Shown piece after piece: positions 1-5,523 of a stretch of 6,186 nt of DNA (position 1 is the stretch's first letter; each line of letters opens with the position of its first letter). The notes below the pieces were generated by a model. The model did no database searches, was not told the origin of the DNA, and was given only the letters and a program-made list of their open reading frames with translations. The stretch comes from Burkholderiales bacterium (GTDB taxonomy: Bacteria > Pseudomonadota > Gammaproteobacteria > Burkholderiales > Burkholderiaceae). Location: contig CAHJWV010000660.1 of NCBI GenBank assembly GCA_903643055.1, positions 1-6,186 of the forward strand, written 5' to 3'. A program made the translations under genes and the position numbers.

Positions 1-1002
1 CCGCTGTTGATCCAGGAGCATCGCTTGCTCGTGACCGGCAGCATCGGCATCGGCATCTTCCCGTCCGATGGCGAAGACGCCGGAACGCTGCTCAAGCATG
101 CCGATGCCGCGATGTACCTGGCCAAAGGCAAGGGCAAGAACAACGTCCAGTTCTATACCGCCGAGCTGGCGGATCAGGCCTCGAAGCAGTTCGAGATGGA
201 AGCCGATTTGCAGCAAGCTTTGCTGCAAGGTGAATTCCTGCTGCACTACCAGCCGAAGATCCACATTGGCGACGAGCGGATGGTTGGCGTCGAGGCCCTG
301 CTGCGTTGGGCCCACCCGACGCGCGGGCTGGTGCCGCCGATGGAGTTCATTCCGCTGGCCGAAGAATGCGGGCTGATCGTGCCGATCGGCCGCTGGGTGA
401 TCCAGGCGGCGTGCCGCCAGATCCGCCAATGGCGCGAGATGGGCATGGTGGCCCCCGCGGTGGCGGTGAACCTGTCGGCACGGCAGTTCGCCAGCGACAC
501 GCTGATCAGCGACTTCACCGAAGCGATGGCGCTGCACGGCGTGAGCGCAGATCTGTTGGAGGTCGAACTGACCGAAAGCGTGCTGATGGCCGACCCGCTG
601 CGTGCCAACCAAGTCTTGCAGCAGTTGCACAGTCTGGGCATCTGCATCTCGATCGACGATTTCGGCACCGGCTACTCCTCGCTGTCTTACCTGAAGCGCT
701 TTCCGGCACAGACGGTGAAGATCGACCGTTCGTTCGTCAGCGGCCTGCCCGATGACGCCGACGACATCGCCATCACCGAAGCCGTGATCGCGATGGCGCA
801 CAGCCTGGGCTTGAATGTCGTCGCTGAAGGGGTTGAAACCGAGGCCCAGCTCGCCACCTTGCGCCGCCTCGGCTGCGATGAAGCACAAGGTTATCTGCTC
901 GGTCGGCCGATGCCTGCGGTCGACCTGAACAAGCGCCTGTCACGCGCCAAGGTACCCCTGGCGATCGCGGCACCTGTCGAGAGCCTGTTGAAAAGCCGCT
1001 GA
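1..1002 (+). CDS. GGDEF-EAL cyclic-di-GMP signalling protein, C-terminal part (5' end outside window)
   Basis: The reading frame is open at base 1 and ends at TGA 1000-1002, so 333 codons of a longer protein are visible. The in-frame TTG at 7 is not a credible start because it lies inside a domain. Residues 1-55 are the end of a GGDEF (diguanylate cyclase) domain: the GSIGIGIFPSDG strand and the ADAAMYLAKGKGKN helix are typical, while the GGDEF loop itself would lie upstream. Residues about 66-312 are a complete EAL domain, the family that hydrolyses cyclic-di-GMP to pGpG. Metal- and substrate-binding motifs are all present: EALLRW at 98, NLSARQF at 157, ELTES at 189, loop 6 DDFGTGYSSL at 219, the VKIDRSF lysine at 240, AEGVET with Glu276, and the EAQGYLLGRP glutamine at 296. 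The phosphodiesterase is therefore predicted to be active; whether the cyclase is active cannot be judged. About 20 residues follow the domain. N-terminal sensory or membrane regions are not visible. Confidence 0.96.
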   Translation, partial: PLLIQEHRLLVTGSIGIGIFPSDGEDAGTLLKHADAAMYLAKGKGKNNVQFYTAELADQASKQFEMEADLQQALLQGEFLLHYQPKIHIGDERMVGVEALLRWAHPTRGLVPPMEFIPLAEECGLIVPIGRWVIQAACRQIRQWREMGMVAPAVAVNLSARQFASDTLISDFTEAMALHGVSADLLEVELTESVLMADPLRANQVLQQLHSLGICISIDDFGTGYSSLSYLKRFPAQTVKIDRSFVSGLPDDADDIAITEAVIAMAHSLGLNVVAEGVETEAQLATLRRLGCDEAQGYLLGRPMPAVDLNKRLSRAKVPLAIAAPVESLLKSR

Positions 1003-1025
1003 CCAGGCGCTGACCACACGCTGAC
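997..1025. repeat. Three-copy 11-bp-period repeat of CGCTGAC across the EAL gene stop
   Basis: CGCTGAC occurs at 997-1003, 1008-1014 and 1019-1025, exactly 11 bases apart. The units read CGCTGACCAGG, CGCTGACCACA and CGCTGACGGAA. The first copy contains the stop codon of the EAL gene. Because 11 is not a multiple of 3, the three TGA triplets (1000, 1011, 1022) fall in three different + frames, so translation is closed in all of them. The rest of the convergent gap, up to 1074, shows only weak dyad symmetry and no GC hairpin followed by a T-run on either strand. The repeat is seen directly; any function is unknown, and chance or slippage could explain it. Confidence 0.6.
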
Positions 1026-1074
1026 GGAAACGGGTTGACTTCAGCATGCAAGCACGAAGTGATCGGCCGGCGCA

Positions 1075-2460
1075 TCAAGTCACCCGCAGCACTTCGCGCA
1101 TCGTCACGAACTCCTCGGCAACGGTCGGGTGCACACCCAGCGTGCGGTCGAGCACGGCCTTGGTGATGCCGGCCTGCAGGGCCACGGCAAAGCCCTGAAT
1201 GATCTCGCCGGCGTCAGGCCCGACCATGTGCATGCCGACGACGCGGTCACTGGCGTCGTCGACCAGCATCTTCATCAGCATGCGTTCGCTGCTGCCGCTC
1301 AAGGTGTGCCGCAGCGCCTTGAATTCATTGCGATAGACGCGCACCCTGCCGTATTGCTTCTGCGCAGCCTCTTCACTCAGGCCCACGGTGCCGATCGTCG
1401 GGTGCGTGAACACCGCCGTGGGCACGAGGCTGTAATCGATCGGCTGGCGCGGCGCCTTGCCGGCGGCCGGCCCGAACAGCAGGTCGACCAGGTACATCGC
1501 CTCGGCCAGCGCCACCGGCGTCAAGGCCTTGCGGCCGATCAGGTCGCCGATCGCATGGACAGCCGGCACGCTCGTCTGCAGTTGCCCATTGACCGGCACG
1601 CTACCGTCGTCATTGAGCGCAATGCCCAAAGCCTCCAGGCCGAGGCGCTTCGTGCAGGGCCTGCGGCCGGTGGCGTGAAGCACGGCGTCGGCCTCGATCA
1701 CGCTGCCGTCGCTCAGCTCGAGCTTTTGCACGCTGCCCACTTTGTCGGCGCCGGTGATCGTCGTGTTCAGGTGGATCGTGACGCCCTTCTTGCGCATCTC
1801 GGCGGCCACGAAGTTCGCCACTTCGGTGTCGAAGCCGCGCAGCAGTTGTGGCCCGCGATGCAGCTGCGTCACTTGCGCGCCGAGGCCGTGGAAGATCGAT
1901 GCGAATTCGCAGGCGATGTAGCCCGCGCCGACGACGACCAGCCGCTTCGGGAAGGGATCGATGTCAAACATGTCATCGGAGCGCAGCGCCCATTCCTGCC
2001 CGGGTCCGATGGCCGGAATCGGCTGTCCGCCGGTGGCCAGCAGGATGTGGCGGGCGCTCAGGCGCTGCTCACCGCCTTCGCAGTCGATGACCACCGTGTG
2101 CTCGTCAGCCAGCCGCGCCCAGCCCTGCAGCAATTGCACGCCAGCGCCTTCGAGCAGGCCGCGGTAGACGGCGTTGAGCCGGCCGATCTCGGCGGCTCGG
2201 CCTTGCTTCAGCACGTTCCAGTCGAAGGCCGTCTTCTCGGTCAGCCAGCCGAAGCCGCGCGCTTGCGTCAGCGCTTCGCCATAGTGCGCGGCGTAGCTGT
2301 AAAGCTTTTTCGGAATGCAGCCGACGTTGACGCAGGTGCCGCCCAGCGGCCCGCCTTCGGCCAGCAGCACCTTCGCGCCGCGTTGGGCCGCCATGCGGCT
2401 GGCGCGCACACCGCCGCTGCCTGCACCAATCACGATGAGATCGTAGTCAAAACTCGCCAT
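1075..2460 (-). CDS. gor: Glutathione-disulfide reductase (NADPH, FAD-dependent)
   Basis: This 461-residue cytoplasmic flavoprotein reduces glutathione disulfide to glutathione with NADPH. Numbering is from the ATG at 2460. An FAD-binding GxGxxG (VIGAGSGG) lies at about residues 10-17. The redox-active disulfide GGTCVNVGCIPKK has Cys43 and Cys48. A second Rossmann motif, VVGAGYIACEF, is followed by HRGPQLLRGFD, whose two arginines six residues apart match the pair giving NADPH rather than NADH preference in E. coli Gor. A TGRRP segment and an AIGD FAD contact follow. The C-terminal HPTVAEEF (His444, Glu449) is the catalytic acid-base pair contributed across the dimer. Length is normal for the family. 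A GTG at 2469 would add three residues, but the ATG is preferred: it is preceded by AGG eight bases upstream, while the GTG has no such site. The ligase stop codon ends one base before this ATG, so gor is probably translated from the same message. Confidence 0.96.
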   Translation of the reverse strand: MASFDYDLIVIGAGSGGVRASRMAAQRGAKVLLAEGGPLGGTCVNVGCIPKKLYSYAAHYGEALTQARGFGWLTEKTAFDWNVLKQGRAAEIGRLNAVYRGLLEGAGVQLLQGWARLADEHTVVIDCEGGEQRLSARHILLATGGQPIPAIGPGQEWALRSDDMFDIDPFPKRLVVVGAGYIACEFASIFHGLGAQVTQLHRGPQLLRGFDTEVANFVAAEMRKKGVTIHLNTTITGADKVGSVQKLELSDGSVIEADAVLHATGRRPCTKRLGLEALGIALNDDGSVPVNGQLQTSVPAVHAIGDLIGRKALTPVALAEAMYLVDLLFGPAAGKAPRQPIDYSLVPTAVFTHPTIGTVGLSEEAAQKQYGRVRVYRNEFKALRHTLSGSSERMLMKMLVDDASDRVVGMHMVGPDAGEIIQGFAVALQAGITKAVLDRTLGVHPTVAEEFVTMREVLRVT

Positions 2461-2461
2461 G

Positions 2462-4237
2462 TCACGCACCTGGTTGCATCAAGGCTTGAAGGGTAGCTAA
2501 TGTGTCAGCCTCATGCAGCGGCTTGTCGAAACGAATGCGCAGCATGCGCGGGAAGCGGACTGCGATGCCGCTCTTGTGGCGCGGGCTGAGGTTGATGCCT
2601 TCAAAGCCCAGCTCGAACACCATCGTCGGTTTGACGCTGCGCACCGGGCCGAACTTTTCCAGCGTGGTAGCGCGAATCACGCGATCGACCTCGCGAAATT
2701 CTTCGTCGGTCAGGCCGGAATAAGCCTTCGCGAACGAGACCAGCTGCAGCGCCTGAGGCTGCGCGGGCTCGCGCCGCTCGATCGCATCGATCACCGCCTG
2801 CGCCTCGGCAGCATCGAGCGGCTGGCGGTTCCAGACCGCGAAGGTGTAGTCGGTGTAGACGCTAGCGCGGCGGCCGTGGCCGGCCTGCGCGTAGATCAGC
2901 ACCGCATCGACGCTCAATGGCGAGATCTTCCATTTCCACCAGGTGCCATCCCCCTTGGTGCGGCCACTGCCGTAGCGCGAGTCGTGGTGCTTCAGCATGA
3001 AGCCTTCGACACCGCGCCCGCGCGACTCTTCGCGCAGCTCGGCCAGCTCAGCCCAGCTGGCGCGCTGCTCGGCGGGGGAAACCTTCAGGCCACCGCCTTC
3101 CGCCAACGCCAGCAGCTGTTCGCGCCGCTGCCGCTGCGGCCACGCACGCGCGTCCACACCCTGCCACTCAAGCAGGTCGTAAGCCATGAAGGTGACGGGC
3201 GCTTCGGCCAGCACCTTCTTGTTCAGCGTCTTGCGGCCGATGCGCTGCTGCAGCAGGTTGAACGGTGCGGGGCGGCCGGTGAGCCGAGGTGCCACAAGTG
3301 CCGCGTCATGGGCAGGCAATGCATCGAGGGAAGCCGCATCTGCATGCGGCGCTTCGCCGGCCTCCTTCCAGACCAGGATCTCGCCATCGAGCACGGTGCC
3401 ATCGGGCCAGCGGCCGGCGATCGCCACGACCTCCGGAAAGCGCTCGGTGACCAGCTCTTCGCCGCGCGACCAGATCCAGATCTGCCCGGCGCGGCGCACC
3501 ACCTGCGCGCGGATGCCGTCGTACTTCCACTCGATCAGCCAATCACTCGGCGGGCCCAGGCGCGCATCGAACTCCGCCAGCGGCAGCTCCAGCGCGTGCG
3601 CCAGAAAAAAGGGATAGGGCTGGCCCGAGTCGGCCGCTTGCATCGCGTCATGCGTGATCAGTGCGCGATAGCCCTTGGCATCGGGCCGTGCGGTCTTGTC
3701 GGTGAAACCCATCATGCGTTGCGCCACCAGCTTGGCGTCGAGCCCGGCATGCGCCGCCAACGCGCGCTGCACCAGCAGCTTGCTGACACCGACCCGAAAG
3801 CCACCGCCGATCAGCTTGATCAGCAAGAAGCGGCCGGTGGCATCGAGCTCGTCCCAATACGCGGTGATGCGCTCTGCCTGCAGCTGTGACGCCGCATCGC
3901 GCAGCGGCAGCAAGCGCTGCTCGATCCATTCGGAGAGCCCCACATCGCTGAGCTGGCGCGCAGCAGGCAGCACATGGGCGATGGTCTCGGCCAAGTCGCC
4001 GACCGCCTGATAGCACTCATCGAACAACCATTCGTCGACGCCCGCCTGCTGCTGCGCCAAGCCACGCAGCATCCCGGTTGGCACCACCTGGCGCGGCCGC
4101 CCGCCGGAGAGAAAGTAGACCGCCCACGCGGCATCGGCATCACCCGCCTGCGCGAAGTAGCGCTTCAGCGCATCGACCTTGGCGATGGTCGCAGTGCTGG
4201 CATCGAGCTCGTTGAAGAGTTGCGCGAAGCGCTTCAT
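2462..4237 (-). CDS. ATP-dependent DNA ligase of the bacterial 'ligase-associated' repair cassette
   Basis: This 591-residue protein seals DNA nicks through a ligase-adenylate intermediate. Residues 1-205 form a helical N-terminal DNA-binding domain (LLIKLIGGGFRVGVSKLLVQRAL at 138-160 is characteristic). The adenylation domain carries the nucleophile Lys238 in motif I EWKYDGIRA, an Arg/Glu-rich SRGEELVTERFPE, motif III DGEIL at 284, AYDLLEW at 352, motif IV EGFMLKH at 411 and motif V WWKWK at 433. An OB-fold follows to about 570, with SPRHKSGIAVRFPRMLRIR at its end. There is no LigD-type polymerase or nuclease domain, and it is not the NAD-dependent LigA. It resembles the PP_1105-type ligases encoded beside an MBL exonuclease, which is the case here. 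Residues about 292-320, between DGEILVWKE and GRPAPFNLLQQRIGRK, look like extra Ala/Asp/His-rich sequence compared with the compact form I recall for the family. The start ATG overlaps the exonuclease stop (ATGA), and no Shine-Dalgarno lies just upstream, so translation is probably coupled. Confidence 0.93.
   Translation of the reverse strand: MKRFAQLFNELDASTATIAKVDALKRYFAQAGDADAAWAVYFLSGGRPRQVVPTGMLRGLAQQQAGVDEWLFDECYQAVGDLAETIAHVLPAARQLSDVGLSEWIEQRLLPLRDAASQLQAERITAYWDELDATGRFLLIKLIGGGFRVGVSKLLVQRALAAHAGLDAKLVAQRMMGFTDKTARPDAKGYRALITHDAMQAADSGQPYPFFLAHALELPLAEFDARLGPPSDWLIEWKYDGIRAQVVRRAGQIWIWSRGEELVTERFPEVVAIAGRWPDGTVLDGEILVWKEAGEAPHADAASLDALPAHDAALVAPRLTGRPAPFNLLQQRIGRKTLNKKVLAEAPVTFMAYDLLEWQGVDARAWPQRQRREQLLALAEGGGLKVSPAEQRASWAELAELREESRGRGVEGFMLKHHDSRYGSGRTKGDGTWWKWKISPLSVDAVLIYAQAGHGRRASVYTDYTFAVWNRQPLDAAEAQAVIDAIERREPAQPQALQLVSFAKAYSGLTDEEFREVDRVIRATTLEKFGPVRSVKPTMVFELGFEGINLSPRHKSGIAVRFPRMLRIRFDKPLHEADTLATLQALMQPGA
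2469..2471 (-). promoter_or_regulatory. Shine-Dalgarno core (AGG) for gor, inside the ligase 3' end
   Basis: On the - strand the sequence reads CCAGGTGCGTGACATG, placing AGG eight bases before the gor ATG and within the last codons of the ligase gene. This decides the start in favour of the ATG at 2460 over the GTG at 2469. The layout TGA-C-ATG at 2464-2458 suits termination and re-initiation by ribosomes leaving the ligase gene. The match is short, so the evidence is moderate. Confidence 0.5.
4234..4237 (-). promoter_or_regulatory. ATGA stop/start overlap coupling exonuclease and ligase
   Basis: The - strand reads CCTTCCCCGCGATGAAGCGC: the exonuclease TGA (4236-4234) shares bases with the ligase ATG (4237-4235). 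The preceding bases are pyrimidine-rich with no AGGAGG-like run, so ligase initiation probably depends on ribosomes finishing the exonuclease. This would keep the two products in a fixed ratio. Confidence 0.6.
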
Positions 4238-5421
4238 CGCGGGGAAGGCTCGGCGTCGTTGGCGCCGTCGCGCCCGTCGGTTCTGTCGGTTCCGTCGGTT
4301 CTGTCCGTTGCGTCATCGGCTTCGGCATCGGTTGGACCTCGAACTTCATCGGAGGCCTGCAAGCGCGGCGCTTCGTTCGGCTCGCTGGATGGCGCACCCG
4401 GCTTCTGCACATCGGCGCGCTCGTCGTCGTATTCGGTCTGGAATGCGTTCGCCTGCAGGCCTTGTGATTCGAGCCAGCGCACCATGATCGCTTCGTAGCC
4501 ATGGGTCACGATGACGCGCTCGGCACCGGTGGCTGCGATCGCGCGCTGCAGGCCCGGCCAATCGGCGTGGTCACTGAGCACGAAGCCGCGGTCGACGGCG
4601 CGGCGGCGGCGCGCGCCGCGCAGCTGCATCCAGCCGCTGGCAAAGGCATCGCTGTAATCACCGAAACGCTTGCTCCAGGCCGAGCCCTGCACCGAAGGCG
4701 GCGCGATGACCAACGCACAGCGCAAGCTGGCCTTGTCGCTCAGTTCGTTGACGTTCAGGGTGACCGGCAAGTCCACACCGGCAGCACGGTAGGCGCGGTT
4801 CAGCGGCTCGACCGCGCCGTGCACGATGATCGGCCCGATGCGGGGGTCGACGCCCGACAGAATGCGCTGCGCCTTGCCGAAGCTGTAGCCCATCAGCAGG
4901 CTGGCGCGGCCGGCATCGGCATTGGCCCGCCACCAGTCGTTGATCTGATCGAAGACCTCGCGCTGCGGCTGCCAGCGGTAGATCGGCAAACCGAAAGTCG
5001 ACTCGGTGATGAAGCAATGGCAACGCACCGGCTCGAAGGGCTCGCAGGTCAGGTTGTCTTCGCGCGCATCGCTTTGCGCGCCGGAGACGAAGTAGTCGCC
5101 CGAAGCCACCCAGACCTGCCCTTCGTGCTCGATGCGCACCTGGGCCGAGCCCAGCACATGGCCGGCCGGGTGCAGGCTGAGCTGAACGCCGTGATGCCGC
5201 ACCGTTTCGCGGTATGCCAAAGTCTGCAAGGTGATGTCGCCCAGGCGCGAGCGCAACACGCCCTCGGACGGCGCGGCGGCGAGGTAATGGCCGTGGCCCA
5301 CGCGGGCATGGTCGGCGTGGGCATGCGTGATCACCGCGCGATCGACCGGCCGCCACGGGTCGATGTAGAAATCGCCGGGAGGGCAGTAAAGGCCTTCGGG
5401 CCGTTGAACGATCAGGTCCAT
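4234..5421 (-). CDS. MBL-fold ligase-associated DNA exonuclease (beta-CASP/SNM1-like) with a repeat tail
   Basis: This 395-residue protein is a predicted metal-dependent DNA exonuclease of the family encoded beside bacterial ATP-dependent ligases. The start DLIVQRPEGLYCPPGDFYIDPWRPV is typical. Metallo-beta-lactamase motifs are in order: THAHADH (His33, His35, Asp37, His38), AGHVLGSA with His88, SGDYF with Asp109, TESTFGLP at 139, GYSFGKAQR at 178, SDHADW at 283 and THGYE at 306. The metal-binding set is complete. The start is taken at ATG 5421 because family homology begins there. TTG codons at 5460 and 5451 are in frame but would add sequence unlike the family. The only purine-rich site, AGGGA, is 13 bases upstream, longer than ideal. 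The conserved core ends near residue 334 (FQTEYDDE). About 60 further residues are hydrophilic and acidic and include repeated Thr-Asp-Arg/Gly triplets. The stop overlaps the ligase ATG. The usual helicase and PdeM phosphoesterase partners are not in the window. Confidence 0.9.
   Translation of the reverse strand: MDLIVQRPEGLYCPPGDFYIDPWRPVDRAVITHAHADHARVGHGHYLAAAPSEGVLRSRLGDITLQTLAYRETVRHHGVQLSLHPAGHVLGSAQVRIEHEGQVWVASGDYFVSGAQSDAREDNLTCEPFEPVRCHCFITESTFGLPIYRWQPQREVFDQINDWWRANADAGRASLLMGYSFGKAQRILSGVDPRIGPIIVHGAVEPLNRAYRAAGVDLPVTLNVNELSDKASLRCALVIAPPSVQGSAWSKRFGDYSDAFASGWMQLRGARRRRAVDRGFVLSDHADWPGLQRAIAATGAERVIVTHGYEAIMVRWLESQGLQANAFQTEYDDERADVQKPGAPSSEPNEAPRLQASDEVRGPTDAEADDATDRTDGTDRTDGRDGANDAEPSPR
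4276..4302. repeat. 9-bp tandem repeat encoding Thr-Asp-X triplets in the exonuclease tail
   Basis: Three consecutive + strand units read GTCGGTTCT, GTCGGTTCC and GTCGGTTCT. Degenerate copies flank them (GTCGCGCCC at 4267-4275, GTCCGTTGC at 4303-4311, GTCATCGGC at 4312-4320). On the coding strand each unit gives one three-residue repeat, producing TDRTDGTDRTDGRDG near the exonuclease C-terminus. Because the period is a multiple of three, gain or loss of units would change tail length without a frameshift. Slippage is the likely origin. Confidence 0.75.
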
Positions 5422-5507
5422 GGGCGCGAGCCGTTCCCTATCTGCAAACAAAGCGCGCAAAGCCCGGTGCGGCCTGCCGGCTGGCAGCGAAGCGGCGTGG
5501 CCCTCAT
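5412..5507 (-). CDS. Possible 31-codon upstream reading frame (leader peptide) ahead of the exonuclease
   Basis: Nearly all of the cls-exonuclease gap lies in this short frame. Its ATG at 5507-5505 has GAGGG seven bases upstream, a better-placed Shine-Dalgarno than that of the exonuclease itself. The predicted peptide begins MRATPLRCQPAG, contains three cysteines including a CALC pair, and ends at TGA 5414-5412, so it overlaps the exonuclease start by ten bases in another frame. A ribosome stopping there could re-initiate at ATG 5421. I recognise no family. The frame also continues upstream of this ATG as a shadow of the cls gene, so chance is a real alternative. Confidence 0.2.
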   Translation of the reverse strand: MRATPLRCQPAGRTGLCALCLQIGNGSRPWT

Positions 5508-5523
5508 CACGTCGCCCTCATCA
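5500..5523. repeat. 10-bp direct repeat GCCCTCATCA at the cls stop codon
   Basis: GCCCTCATCA is at 5500-5509 and again at 5514-5523, four bases apart. On the coding strand this is TGATGAGGGC twice. The first copy read on the - strand begins with the cls stop codon and supplies the GAGGG in front of the short upstream frame; the second contains that frame's ATG. It may be a local duplication. Confidence 0.6.

Noticed and set aside
1064..1069. CGGCCG palindrome near the gor stop as an operator or terminator
   Set aside because: Six-base GC palindromes are common in DNA of this composition and nothing around it extends the symmetry.
1129..2496. 455-codon open frame on the + strand opposite gor
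   Set aside because: It is antisense to a gene with every catalytic motif intact. Its translation is His/Gln/Arg/Ala-rich with no recognisable domain, as expected from high G+C at third codon positions.
2513..3889. 458-codon open frame on the + strand opposite the DNA ligase
   Set aside because: It is a shadow of the ligase gene with low-complexity composition and no motif; the ligase frame is clearly the coding one.
4140..4502. 120-codon - strand frame with a TEPTEPTEP repeat
   Set aside because: It is the same 9-bp DNA repeat read in another frame, overlapping the exonuclease end and the ligase start; the exonuclease frame carries the conserved domain.
5422..5460. TTG start adding 13 residues to the exonuclease
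   Set aside because: The added residues do not resemble the family N-terminus, whereas ATG 5421 begins exactly at the conserved DLIVQRPEGLY region.
5474..5487. Small hairpin CTGCC-GGCT-GGCAG between cls and the exonuclease as a terminator
   Set aside because: The stem is only five base pairs and no T-run follows on either strand, so a terminator cannot be supported.
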